Below the pieces are notes generated by a model. That model was not told the origin of the DNA, made no database searches, and saw only the letters and a program-made list of their open reading frames with translations. DNA of 12,270 nucleotides, taken from assembly GCA_001801365.1 (NCBI GenBank), contig MGXL01000140.1:1-12270 (forward strand), read 5' to 3'. The position numbers were made by a program, and so were the translations under genes. Positions 1 to 6,132 of the stretch are shown piece by piece; within the stretch, counting starts at the first letter, position 1; each line of letters begins with the position of its first letter. Source of the DNA: Gammaproteobacteria bacterium RBG_16_57_12. GTDB lineage: Bacteria; Pseudomonadota; Gammaproteobacteria; RBG-16-57-12.

Positions 1-36
1 TTAAGCCGGTCTGACGATTCATTCCATTAGAGAGAT

Positions 37-1434
37 TTAGGCCGTGTCTTCGCCGGCGAGCAGGCCATATTCCTTCAGCCGCTTCCACAACGTGGTGCGC
101 GACATGCCCAGGGCCTTGGCGGCGGCGGCCTTGTTGCCGCCGGTCTGGCGCAGGGCATTCTCGATGGCAGCCTTTTCATCGGTGGCCGCCGGGGGCGCCT
201 GATAATAGTTTGTAAACCGGATCGGAATCGCCTGTGGCGTGGCGCCTTCCTTTCCGGTGGACATCTGCCGGGCGGCAATGTCCTGAATTTCCGGCGGCAG
301 ATGGTGGGGGAGAATTGTGGATCCCTCGCTATGAACCAGGGCATATTCCAGCGCATTTACCAGTTCCCTGACATTGCCCGGCCAATCATACGACTCCAGA
401 AGCTCGAGTGTATTCCAGGCCAGTTTGACTTCCCCGCGGTTATAGCGGGCACTCAAATTGCCGAGCTGCTGGCTGGCCAGCAGACTGATGTCCTCGCGAC
501 GCTCACGCAGCGCGGGAGTACGGAGCGGCAATACGCGCAGGCGGTAATAAAGGTCGGCGCGAAATTCTCCCGCCTCGACCATGGCCGACAGATCCTTGTG
601 TGTGGCCGCCAGAATGCGCACATCCACCTTGCGGGGCTGATTCTCACCAAGACGCTCGACCTCGCGTTCCTGAAGCACACGCAACAGCTTCACCTGAATG
701 GAAGGTGAGATTTCACCAATCTCGTCCAGCAACAGGGTTCCGCCATCCGCCGCTTCAAAGCGCCCTGCCCGGGCGGAGGTTGCGCCGGTAAAGGCGCCGC
801 GCGCATGCCCAAAAAGTTCGGACTCCAGCAGGGTTTCCGCCAGGGCGGCACAGTGTACGCGGATATAGGGGCCGTTGGCCCGGCTGGAGTTTTCATGGAG
901 GGCGCGCGCCACCAATTCCTTGCCGGTCCCGCTTTCGCCGGAAATCAGGACGGTGGCTTCACTCGCCGCTGCGCGCAGGATGTGCTGGAACAATTCCCGC
1001 ATGACATTGCTGCGCCCGATCAGCCCCCCGAGGCGCAGGCGCTCACTGGCCTCGTCCTCCAGTTCTTTTTCCCTGGTGCAATCGCGCAGAATAACGGCAC
1101 AGCGTGCTTCCTCCTCGGGCGGGAATGACATGGCCCACATGCGCAGAGAGAGCAGGGAACCATCCGGCCGTTTAATGGCGATACTCTGCACCTTGTTCGC
1201 CTGCGCCTTCGGCTGCATGAGTGAACAATAGCCGCGTGACTCGCATTCGCGGGCACAGGCGGAGCCCCTGAATATGCTGGGACAGAGACTGCTGACGATG
1301 GATTCGCTTTCCTGGCCCAGCATGGACGTGGCCGACTGGTTGATGGACAGAACCTTGCGGTCTTTATCCAGGAGCAGCACGCCTTCTTCCAGGTTATCGA
1401 GAAGCATGTCTAAATATGACAAGGAGATACCCAT
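37..1434 (-). CDS. Sigma-54-dependent transcriptional activator, PAS / AAA+ / Fis-type HTH
   Basis: Bacterial enhancer-binding protein that would remodel sigma-54 RNA polymerase using ATP. From the ATG at 1434 it has about 465 residues. An N-terminal PAS domain (about 1-120) is followed by the AAA+ core, with Walker A GESGTGKE near 167, the sigma-54-contacting GAFTGA loop near 213 and Walker B LLLDEIGE near 235. The C-terminal Fis-type helix-turn-helix contains [22 protein letters not shown]. The frame opens 21 bases earlier at a TTG, but GAGGA lies about 7 bases before the ATG, so I prefer the ATG. There is no receiver domain, so it is probably a direct sensor rather than a two-component regulator. 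The PAS part carries four cysteines (51, 60, 64, 70) that could bind a metal or Fe-S cluster or react to redox state. It is divergent from cyoE, and the intergenic region has palindromes and a near-consensus -24/-12 element, so cyoE is a plausible target. The family is certain; the signal is unknown. Confidence 0.93.
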   Translation of the reverse strand: MGISLSYLDMLLDNLEEGVLLLDKDRKVLSINQSATSMLGQESESIVSSLCPSIFRGSACARECESRGYCSLMQPKAQANKVQSIAIKRPDGSLLSLRMWAMSFPPEEEARCAVILRDCTREKELEDEASERLRLGGLIGRSNVMRELFQHILRAAASEATVLISGESGTGKELVARALHENSSRANGPYIRVHCAALAETLLESELFGHARGAFTGATSARAGRFEAADGGTLLLDEIGEISPSIQVKLLRVLQEREVERLGENQPRKVDVRILAATHKDLSAMVEAGEFRADLYYRLRVLPLRTPALRERREDISLLASQQLGNLSARYNRGEVKLAWNTLELLESYDWPGNVRELVNALEYALVHSEGSTILPHHLPPEIQDIAARQMSTGKEGATPQAIPIRFTNYYQAPPAATDEKAAIENALRQTGGNKAAAAKALGMSRTTLWKRLKEYGLLAGEDTA

Positions 1435-1483
1435 GAAATCTTCCTCTGGCAACAAAGTGGGGATAGTTTAGTTGACGTTCATG

Positions 1484-1493
1484 TTAACGTTAA
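1484..1493. promoter_or_regulatory. Palindrome TTAACGTTAA between the activator and cyoE, flanked by TTGAC/GTCAA
   Basis: A perfect 10-bp palindrome. TTGAC at 1472-1476 and GTCAA at 1499-1503 flank it almost symmetrically, with centres one base apart. It lies about 50 bases before the activator gene start and about 155 bases before the predicted sigma-54 start site of cyoE. It could be an autoregulatory or upstream activator site. The function is inferred from position and symmetry only. Confidence 0.35.
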
Positions 1494-1511
1494 TTGTGGT
1501 CAATAGCAAGA

Positions 1512-1534
1512 TGCAAGAAATCTGTAATCTTGCA
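1512..1534. promoter_or_regulatory. Inverted repeat TGCAAGA-N9-TCTTGCA, candidate activator (UAS) site
   Basis: Perfect 7-bp arms at 1512-1518 and 1528-1534 are separated by 9 bases. Centred at 1523, the site lies about 120 bases upstream of the start site predicted from the -24/-12 element before cyoE, which is a normal distance for an enhancer-binding protein. The gene on the other side of this region encodes exactly such a protein, and these activators usually bind inverted repeats near their own gene. The assignment is inferred. Confidence 0.45.
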
Positions 1535-1586
1535 CAGAAACCCCCATGACCAAAGCCGGGCAACAGAGGGAGTAACACACGCAGAG

Positions 1587-1600
1587 TTGATGCAGATCAA
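1587..1600 (+). promoter_or_regulatory. FNR/DNR-type box upstream of cyoE
   Basis: TTGATGCAGATCAA matches the FNR/NNR/DNR consensus TTGAT-N4-ATCAA at all ten defined bases. Centred at 1593.5, it would be at -41.5 for a start near 1635. A weak -10 (GATACT, 1623-1628) stands at the matching place, which suits class II activation. The sequence cannot tell the O2-sensing FNR from the NO-sensing DNR/NnrR. The identical 14-mer occurs before the porin at 9560. Confidence 0.8.
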
Positions 1601-1616
1601 TGAGAAATCCTATACC

Positions 1617-1631
1617 AGGCACGATACTTGG
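1617..1631 (+). promoter_or_regulatory. Candidate sigma-54 (-24/-12) promoter of cyoE
   Basis: AGGCACGATACTTGG matches TGGCACG-N4-TTGC except for the first T and the final C. The GG at -24 and the G at -12 have correct spacing. A start near 1643 would leave a short leader containing the GGCGGGAGA ribosome site before the ATG at 1670. The divergent neighbour is a sigma-54 activator, which raises plausibility. The missing C of the -12 GC dinucleotide is a real weakness. The element overlaps the -10 implied by the FNR-type box, so the two promoters would be alternatives. Confidence 0.4.
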
Positions 1632-1669
1632 CCTCTAAAAATTCATCAGGGTGGGCGGGAGACCTTTTT

Positions 1670-2566
1670 ATGACCACACAAGTACTACAACAACAAGCCT
1701 TGCGGATCAGATCAGCCCTCTCGGACTACACCATACTGGCCAAGCCGGGCATCGTCAGCCTGACCCTGGTGGCGGCGCTTACCGGCATTTATTTCGGTAA
1801 TCGGGGAATTATTCCCGACCTGGGCATGATGCTCTGGACCTTCATTTTATTGGGTTCCGCGACCGCAGGCTCCTGCATGCTCAATAATTTCTATGACCGG
1901 GATATCGACCGTGTGATGCGCCGGACCAGCCTGCGTCCCCTGGCGGCTGCAACGGTATCCGCCAGGAATGTCCTGATTGCAGGATTGATCCTGGTGCTGG
2001 CGCCCCTCCCGCTGATGGCCTGGCTGGTAAATCCCATGACGGCCCTGCTGACCGCCGCCGCCGCCTTCGGCTATGTGGTGGTGTATACCATGATGACCAA
2101 GCGCCGCACCCCCTGGGCCAATCAATTCGGTGGCATCGCCGGTGCGTTGCCGCCGGTGATCGGCTATGCGGCGGTGGGCGGTGGTCTGGATGCCAATGCC
2201 TGGATCCTGTTTGTCATCATGGCCATCTGGCAACAGCCCCATGCCCTGAGCCTCGCGCTGAAATATCGTGATGAATATGCAAAGGCCGGTGTGCCGGTGG
2301 TGCCGGTGGCCAGAGGGATCAATGCCACCAAGCAGCGCATCGCCATTTATAATGTGTTGCTGCTTGCCGTGTCCGTGGTGCCCTACACTCTCGGCATGGC
2401 CGGAATGTTCTATCTGGCAACCGCCATCATCCTGGGCACAGTATTTCTGGGCCTGTCACTGCGGTTTCTGGCTTCTCCCCGCGCGCACAATATGTTTTTG
2501 TTCTTCTTCTCAATCATTTATCTGGTGGTTCTATTTTCCACCATGGTATTTGACGCGCTGCCTTAA
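1670..2566 (+). CDS. cyoE/ctaB: Protoheme IX farnesyltransferase (heme O synthase)
   Basis: Integral membrane prenyltransferase of the UbiA superfamily. It transfers a farnesyl group from farnesyl diphosphate to the 2-vinyl group of heme B, giving heme O for heme-copper oxidases. The product is 298 residues from ATG 1670, the usual length. The first Asp-rich prenyl-diphosphate site reads LNNFYDRDID and is followed by RT..RPL, as in CyoE. A second acidic motif reads YRDEYAKAGVPVVPVARG. About eight to nine hydrophobic segments are visible. The frame extends back to a TTG at 1628, but GGGAGA lies about 8 bases before the ATG. It stands alone, with no oxidase genes beside it, behind an FNR-type box and a possible sigma-54 promoter. 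That is unusual for a gene normally placed in cyo or cta operons. Heme A synthase (9989-11011) supplies the next step. Confidence 0.93.
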   Translation: MTTQVLQQQALRIRSALSDYTILAKPGIVSLTLVAALTGIYFGNRGIIPDLGMMLWTFILLGSATAGSCMLNNFYDRDIDRVMRRTSLRPLAAATVSARNVLIAGLILVLAPLPLMAWLVNPMTALLTAAAAFGYVVVYTMMTKRRTPWANQFGGIAGALPPVIGYAAVGGGLDANAWILFVIMAIWQQPHALSLALKYRDEYAKAGVPVVPVARGINATKQRIAIYNVLLLAVSVVPYTLGMAGMFYLATAIILGTVFLGLSLRFLASPRAHNMFLFFFSIIYLVVLFSTMVFDALP

Positions 2567-2671
2567 CCTGCCTTCCTCATGTAGTCAATAACGTCATTAT
2601 CTGCCTCAACCCGGGTACAGCAATGTGTCCGGTTTGATGCATTTCTGCCTGTTTTCGCCATTCTGGAATGA

Positions 2672-2685
2672 TTGATGTGTGTCAA
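2672..2685 (+). promoter_or_regulatory. FNR/DNR-type box upstream of the hemerythrin operon
   Basis: TTGATGTGTGTCAA matches TTGAT-N4-ATCAA at nine of ten positions. Centred at 2678.5, it would lie at -41.5 for a start near 2720. A plausible -10 (TAAGAT, 2709-2714) is at the expected place. This predicts anaerobic or NO induction of the hemerythrin-DUF2249 pair. Confidence 0.7.
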
Positions 2686-2743
2686 TGCATAAATCGGCGA
2701 TGACAGATTAAGATGAATTTAATATTGATAGAGATAGCCTGCC

Positions 2744-3184
2744 ATGACCAAGTTAATAAATGCCCTGATTGCGGAACACCGCGCCTGCGATGATGAATTT
2801 GCGCTGGCAGAAAAAGCCGTGGCCGACCAGGAGTGGACGAAAGCGGCGGAGCTATGCCGCCACTTTGTGCAATCCATGGAGTGTCACCTCCGGCACGAAG
2901 AAGAAGTGTTGTTCCCGGCATTTGAAGAGCGCACCGGCATGACCTCGGGCCCGACCCGGGTGATGCGTATGGAACATGAAGATATGCGCCAGTTATTTCA
3001 TGACATGGAGGAAAGTATCAAGAATAAGGACAGGGAGGGCTATCTGGGACAATCCGAGACCCTGCTGATTCTGATGCAGCAACACAATATGAAAGAAGAA
3101 AATATCCTGTATCCGATGGTGCAGAATGCCTTGCGTGCGGACCAGGACAACATTCTTGCAAAGATCAAATCGATAGCCGTGTGA
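2744..3184 (+). CDS. Hemerythrin HHE-domain protein
   Basis: A 146-residue soluble protein with the hemerythrin four-helix bundle and its di-iron ligand pattern: EHRACDDEF (about 10-19), CHLRHEEEVLFPAFE (about 47-61), MEHEDM (about 76-81) and QQHNMKEENILYP (about 112-124). The HxxxE/HxxxD spacing of hemerythrin cation-binding domains is kept. Such proteins bind O2 or NO or help repair nitrosatively damaged iron centres (RIC/YtfE-like). Which of these applies cannot be told from sequence. It lacks the N-terminal ScdA-type domain of true RIC proteins. The ATG has a GAGATAG ribosome site. DUF2249 follows 10 bases after its stop, so the two form an operon. The FNR-type box upstream fits a role in denitrification or NO stress. 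Confidence 0.88.
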   Translation: MTKLINALIAEHRACDDEFALAEKAVADQEWTKAAELCRHFVQSMECHLRHEEEVLFPAFEERTGMTSGPTRVMRMEHEDMRQLFHDMEESIKNKDREGYLGQSETLLILMQQHNMKEENILYPMVQNALRADQDNILAKIKSIAV

Positions 3185-3194
3185 GGTGAAATCG

Positions 3195-3461
3195 ATGGAA
3201 GCAGAAATAGAGCTCGACGTCAGCATGCTGGAACCACCGGAACCTCTGCAGCGGATATTGAACACGATCCATACCATCAACCCCGGCCAATACCTCAAGG
3301 TTCTGCATCATCGGGAGCCCTTTCCCCTCTATCCCATTCTGGAAAGGGAAGGCTTCACCCATAATACGCGTCAGGGGCAGGTGATGCCCTTCGAAATCTT
3401 TATCTGGCGCATGAATGACAGCGCGGCGCAGGAGAAGGCGGCGCAGGCCATGGGATTGTAG
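3195..3461 (+). CDS. DUF2249 domain protein
   Basis: An 88-residue protein with the DUF2249 signature: LDVSMLEPPEPLQRILNTI near the start, then LHHREPFPLYPILEREGF and a C-terminal MPFEIFIWR strand. This fold resembles SirA/TusA-like small domains. Its biochemical role is not established, but it is often found beside hemerythrin and NnrS genes in denitrifiers. The frame opens at GTG 3186, but GAGGTG lies about 7 bases before ATG 3195, which is the better start. It is co-transcribed with the hemerythrin gene. About 30 bases after the stop begins a long inverted repeat that may end the transcript. Confidence 0.82.
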   Translation: MEAEIELDVSMLEPPEPLQRILNTIHTINPGQYLKVLHHREPFPLYPILEREGFTHNTRQGQVMPFEIFIWRMNDSAAQEKAAQAMGL

Positions 3462-3492
3462 GCCACCGGACTTAAACGGTTTCAAAAACTAA

Positions 3493-3611
3493 GTAGGGTG
3501 GGTAAGTGCCTTGTGCGCACCCGCCAGGCGTTGCGTAGCAACACAACGCATTTTGAATGTGTGCCTGGCGGCATGTCTGGTGGGTGCGCACAAGGCACTT
3601 ACCCACCCTAC
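3493..3611. repeat. 119-bp nested inverted-repeat (MITE/REP-like) element
   Basis: Perfect 30-bp inverted arms lie at 3493-3522 and 3582-3611. They begin GTAGGGTGGGTAAGTGCC and end with its complement. Inside is a second 8-bp stem (CGCCAGGC 3522-3529 with GCCTGGCG 3563-3570), and inside that a small hairpin (GTTGC/GCAAC, 3530-3542). The element fills most of the 207-base gap between DUF2249 and the NnrS-like gene and encodes nothing. The outer tip shares GTAGGGTGG-TAAG with the palindrome at 5137-5171, so the two belong to one repeat family. No clear target-site duplication flanks it. Confidence 0.85.
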
Positions 3612-3613
3612 AT

Positions 3614-3627
3614 TTGATTTTACTTAA
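3614..3627 (+). promoter_or_regulatory. Degenerate FNR-type box upstream of the NnrS-like gene
   Basis: TTGATTTTACTTAA matches TTGAT-N4-ATCAA at eight of ten positions. It starts three bases after the inverted-repeat element. The expected start (about 3662) would leave a very short leader before ATG 3669, and no good -10 is visible, so this is weak. Confidence 0.3.
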
Positions 3628-3668
3628 GCGTTACATCATCACCCTTTCATGCAGGCTGATTATCGTCA

Positions 3669-4772
3669 ATGAATAGCAAAACGGGGCTGTCATTAACGCA
3701 GGCACCGCCCATTTCAGTCCCACTGCGGTTTTTTCTCACCGCACCCCTGTTCGGGTTAGCCGCCGCAATACTGTTTTTCTGGTTTGGTCCGGCCGCCATT
3801 GAAACCCGCTGGTCGCCGGTGACGCTGGCCATCACTCACCTGTTGACCCTTGGATTTCTGCTAATGGCCATTATCGGCGCCATGATGCAGATGTTGCCGG
3901 TCATGGTCGGCTCGCCCCTCAACCGGCCGCGCGTGCTCAGCACGGTGGTGCATGTGTTCCTGTGCCTTGGATTATTGGCGCTGGCCTGCGGTTTCTTGTT
4001 TACCAATAAGATCCTGATCATCATCTCCATGCCAAGCCTGGCGGCAGGATTGCTGCTATTCGCCGGCGCGGCGTCGACCAGCCTGATGCGCGCGGCTACC
4101 ATCAATGCAACCGTCACCGGAATGCGGCTGTCGGTCGCTGCCCTGGTGGTTACGCTGGTGCTGGCGCTGATTGTCAGCACCGGCCATGCCTGGTCATGGC
4201 ATGTTCCAAAAACCATCACCAATGTGCATATGACCTGGGGGCTGGTCGGAACCGTGTCATTATTGATCATCGGCGTGGCCTACGAGGTGGTGCCGATGTT
4301 TCAGATGACGCCCGCCTATCCGGGGTGGATGAAGCGCCGTTTCACAACGCTGCTGTTCATCGGCCTGCTCCTCTGGTCGGCACTGTATGCCTTGCAGTCA
4401 AATGGCTCCACCCTGATGACCGTACTGGCAGATCTGGCCTCCTCGTTCCTTGCGCTATGGCTGCTTGTCTTTGCGGTGATCACCTATCGCCTGCAAGGGC
4501 AACGCAAGCGCCGCACCCCAGACGTCAGCGTTCATTTCTGGCGTACCGGGTTGATCTGTCTGGGCCTGTGTGCCGTGTTATGGGTCGTTTCGCGCCTATG
4601 GCCGGCCCTGGATAACTGGCCTCGATTGAACATGCTGCTGGGCGTACTGATGATCGTCGGCTTCGCCGTTTCCGTCATCAACGCCATGTTGTACAAGATC
4701 GCTCCCTTTCTGGTGTGGCTTCACTCGCAACATCTGCCCGGCAGTGCGCGAGCCATACCGAACATGAATTAA
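3669..4772 (+). CDS. Polytopic membrane protein, NnrS-like / heme-copper-oxidase-subunit-I-like
   Basis: A 367-residue inner-membrane protein with about ten hydrophobic segments. Conserved-looking motifs carry histidines inside or near the membrane: AITHLLTLGF (His57) followed by MMQMLPVMVG, VVHVFLCLG (His95), GHAWSWH (173-178), NVHMTWGLVG (His187) then GVAYEVVPMFQMTP, VHFWRTG (His289) and LYKIAPFLVWLH (His352). The pattern resembles NnrS and NnrS-related proteins of denitrifiers, which are heme- and copper-linked membrane proteins of the NO response. I cannot place it in one family with certainty. No strong ribosome site precedes ATG 3669. The hemerythrin-DUF2249 pair upstream suggests a shared role in NO or respiratory metabolism. 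The same frame stays open after its TAA (see next entry). Confidence 0.65.
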   Translation: MNSKTGLSLTQAPPISVPLRFFLTAPLFGLAAAILFFWFGPAAIETRWSPVTLAITHLLTLGFLLMAIIGAMMQMLPVMVGSPLNRPRVLSTVVHVFLCLGLLALACGFLFTNKILIIISMPSLAAGLLLFAGAASTSLMRAATINATVTGMRLSVAALVVTLVLALIVSTGHAWSWHVPKTITNVHMTWGLVGTVSLLIIGVAYEVVPMFQMTPAYPGWMKRRFTTLLFIGLLLWSALYALQSNGSTLMTVLADLASSFLALWLLVFAVITYRLQGQRKRRTPDVSVHFWRTGLICLGLCAVLWVVSRLWPALDNWPRLNMLLGVLMIVGFAVSVINAMLYKIAPFLVWLHSQHLPGSARAIPNMN

Positions 4773-4835
4773 ATTATTTCCAAACAAAATAAACTGCGCC
4801 ACTTTCTGCTCCATCTGGGCGCCCTGCTATTGCTG

Positions 4836-4979
4836 ATGATGGCTTTGATCTGGCCATCATTAAGCTACCCTTCGGCGTTTTTATTTATCCTGGCGTTTGC
4901 TCAGCTCTGTTTCAATCTCCATTCCGCCCTGCGTATTTATCTGGTCATCAAGAGAAACACGGAAGCAGCGGCCTCCTGA
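4836..4979 (+). CDS. Small hydrophobic membrane protein, start uncertain
   Basis: From ATG 4836 the product is about 47 residues, with one strong membrane segment (YPSAFLFILAFAQLCF) ahead of a basic tail. The same frame is open back to the stop of the upstream gene. The translated stretch from 4794 (LRHFLLHLGALLLLMM) reads like a first membrane helix followed by LIWPSLSYPS, so the real protein is probably two-helix and about 60-69 residues long. There is no ATG or GTG before 4836. The candidate starts are ATT 4773, CTG 4794 and TTG 4830, and none has a good ribosome site. It may be a small partner of the NnrS-like protein, or a C-terminal part of it cut off by the TAA at 4770. Confidence 0.4.
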   Translation: MMALIWPSLSYPSAFLFILAFAQLCFNLHSALRIYLVIKRNTEAAAS

Positions 4980-5056
4980 TCATCCATTTACTCGCCGGAT
5001 TTATAAAGGCTTACCCGGCGGGAGATATCTGCTGGAATGAACCCCTGTGAGATGGT

Positions 5057-5125
5057 GTTAATTGATTTTCCGAAGGCATACCATTTTATGGCGTTAATTG
5101 ATCTTTCGAAGGAATACCATTCTGT
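5057..5125. repeat. Imperfect tandem repeat, two copies with 36-bp period
   Basis: Copies at 5057-5089 and 5093-5125 both begin GTTAATTGAT and contain CGAAGG-ATACCATT. They differ at five of 33 positions. No gene covers them. They begin the repeat-rich stretch before the toxin-antitoxin pair. Confidence 0.8.
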
Positions 5126-5136
5126 TTCTTTGAGGC

Positions 5137-5171
5137 TGTAGGGTGGATAAGCGCAGCGCATCCACCCTACA
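5137..5171. repeat. REP-like palindrome, GTAGGGTGG family
   Basis: Perfect 12-bp arms (TGTAGGGTGGAT 5137-5148, ATCCACCCTACA 5160-5171) enclose GCGC-A-GCGC, giving an almost unbroken hairpin. The tip is shared with the 119-bp element at 3493-3611. Palindromes of this type are dispersed in many proteobacterial genomes. Confidence 0.85.
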
Positions 5172-5258
5172 ACTGCGGCGAACACCGCACAGCTAGGCGA
5201 TGGGTGTCTCTTGCCACGCGGCCTCGCTTAGTTGCTGCCAGAAGGGTCGCTCTATCAT

Positions 5259-5305
5259 GCCTTCATACTATACATATAGACATTCCAAATGTATGGTATG
5301 AAGGC
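5259..5305. repeat. Inverted repeat with 17-bp arms
   Basis: Arms GCCTTCATACTATACAT (5259-5275) and ATGTATGGTATGAAGGC (5289-5305) pair with one mismatch around a 13-base loop. It is A+T-rich and has no U-tract, so it is not an obvious terminator. The CATACCAT word in one arm also occurs in the tandem repeat at 5057-5125. Confidence 0.8.
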
Positions 5306-5334
5306 GACGAATGATGCCCTCCTCCTTCCTTTTC

Positions 5335-5386
5335 AATAGGGTAGGGTAGAGGGCGGGCGAGAACCTGCCCTCTACTCTACCCTATT
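5335..5386. repeat. Inverted repeat with 20-bp arms before the toxin-antitoxin operon
   Basis: Arms at 5335-5354 (AATAGGGTAGGGTAGAGGGC) and 5367-5386 pair with one mismatch around a 12-base loop. It ends nine bases before the TTGACA that may be the -35 of the toxin-antitoxin promoter. There is no U-tract. It may insulate the operon or be another dispersed palindrome. Confidence 0.8.
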
Positions 5387-5394
5387 CTTCCAGA

Positions 5395-5421
5395 TTGACA
5401 TATTGTATCGCATAAGATACA
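5395..5421 (+). promoter_or_regulatory. Toxin-antitoxin promoter and operator
   Basis: A consensus -35 TTGACA (5395-5400) precedes a weak -10 at about 5418-5423 (TACAGT, 17-base spacing). The inverted repeat TGTATC-N6-GATACA (5404-5421) fills the space between them. That is where a HigA-type antitoxin would repress its own operon. The start site would fall almost on the toxin ATG (5430), so the message may be leaderless or nearly so. Confidence 0.5.
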
Positions 5422-5429
5422 GTTAATAT

Positions 5430-5720
5430 ATGATAGAAATTCGCCAGACCGAGATCTTTGCTAAATGGTTTAGTGGTCTGCGTGATAGAAATGCCCGAAC
5501 ACGCATTCAAATACGCATCGATCGTTTGCAGTTGGGCAACCCTGGTGATGTGAAACCGGTTGGCGAGGGTGTTTCGGAATTGCGGATCGATTGCGGTCTC
5601 GGTTACAGGGTGTATTACGCTCAGCGCGGCTCTGTGCTGATCGTGTTGCTGGCGGGCGGTGATAAACGCACGCAAAATCGCGACATCAAAACCGCGCTGG
5701 AACTTGCGCGCGACCTTTAG
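5430..5720 (+). CDS. RelE/ParE-superfamily (HigB-type) toxin
   Basis: A 96-residue protein of the addiction-module killer group (Gp49/HigB-like, RelE/ParE superfamily). It has the N-terminal helical part (EIFAKWFSGLRDRNARTRIQIRIDRLQLGNPGDVKPVGEGVSELRI, in segments), then the strand core GYRVYYAQRG...IVLLAGGDKRTQNRDIKTALELA typical of this family. Relatives are ribosome-dependent mRNA endonucleases; activity here is inferred. The toxin gene is first and the antitoxin follows after 9 bases, the order used by higBA-type modules. The ribosome site before the ATG is poor, while the antitoxin has a strong one, which would favour antitoxin excess. The frame is complete. Confidence 0.87.
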   Translation: MIEIRQTEIFAKWFSGLRDRNARTRIQIRIDRLQLGNPGDVKPVGEGVSELRIDCGLGYRVYYAQRGSVLIVLLAGGDKRTQNRDIKTALELARDL

Positions 5721-5729
5721 GAGGTTATC

Positions 5730-6023
5730 ATGAAAAAAGCCAAGACTAAGACCCGCCCCTACGATCCAGCGGAGTATTTGAAAACCAATAAGGATATGGC
5801 GGCCTATCTGGAAGCCGCTCTGGAAGAGGGTGATCCTGCGTTGATTACGCACGCGCTTGGAGTGATTGCGCGCGCCAAGGGGATGGCACAACTGGCGCGA
5901 GATACGGGACTTGGGCGAGAGAATCTCTATAAGGCCCTCTCATCCGAAGGAAATCCGGAGTTCGCGACCGTGCTGAAGGTGATGCGAGCGCTGGGGCTAA
6001 AGCTCCATGCAGATGCGGCGTGA
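5730..6023 (+). CDS. HigA-like antitoxin with helix-turn-helix
   Basis: A 97-residue partner of the toxin, matching the putative addiction-module antidote group. It starts with a basic tail, then YDPAEYLKTNKDMAAYLEAALEEGDPALITHALGVIARAKGM in outline. An HTH region follows (MAQLARDTGLGRENLYKALSS, in segments), and it ends with FATVLKVMRALGLKLHA. It should neutralise the toxin by direct binding and repress the operon through the palindrome at 5404-5421. AGGAGG lies 6 bases before the ATG, much stronger than the toxin's site. Downstream it converges on the outer-membrane protein gene, and the bidirectional-looking hairpin at 6078-6103 lies between them. Confidence 0.87.
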   Translation: MKKAKTKTRPYDPAEYLKTNKDMAAYLEAALEEGDPALITHALGVIARAKGMAQLARDTGLGRENLYKALSSEGNPEFATVLKVMRALGLKLHADAA

Positions 6024-6072
6024 AAACCGCGGTCTCTCCCCCATTCTTCCATTGTCCCTATTTCCCGCGCAC

Positions 6073-6103
6073 AAAAAAGCCGGCAATGTTGCCATTGCCG
6101 GCT
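6073..6103 (-). terminator. Intrinsic terminator of the outer-membrane protein gene
   Basis: A perfect 11-bp stem (AGCCGGCAATG 6078-6088, CATTGCCGGCT 6093-6103) with a 4-base loop is followed on the minus strand by six T residues (6078-6073). It sits 30 bases beyond the stop of the 6133-7812 gene. Confidence 0.92.
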
Positions 6104-6132
6104 GATGGTCGTCTTACCCGGGCCGGTCAGGC

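Noticed and set aside
301..708. Plus-strand open frame over the activator gene
   Set aside because: It is antisense to the AAA+ domain, whose frame has all family motifs. No ribosome site or recognisable product.
1847..2242. Minus-strand open frame over cyoE
   Set aside because: His/Gly/Gln-rich translation typical of a shadow of a membrane-protein gene; the cyoE frame is clearly the coding one.
3493..3611. CRISPR-like or tRNA reading of the long inverted repeat
   Set aside because: There are no repeated spacers and no cloverleaf; the simple nested stem explains the sequence.
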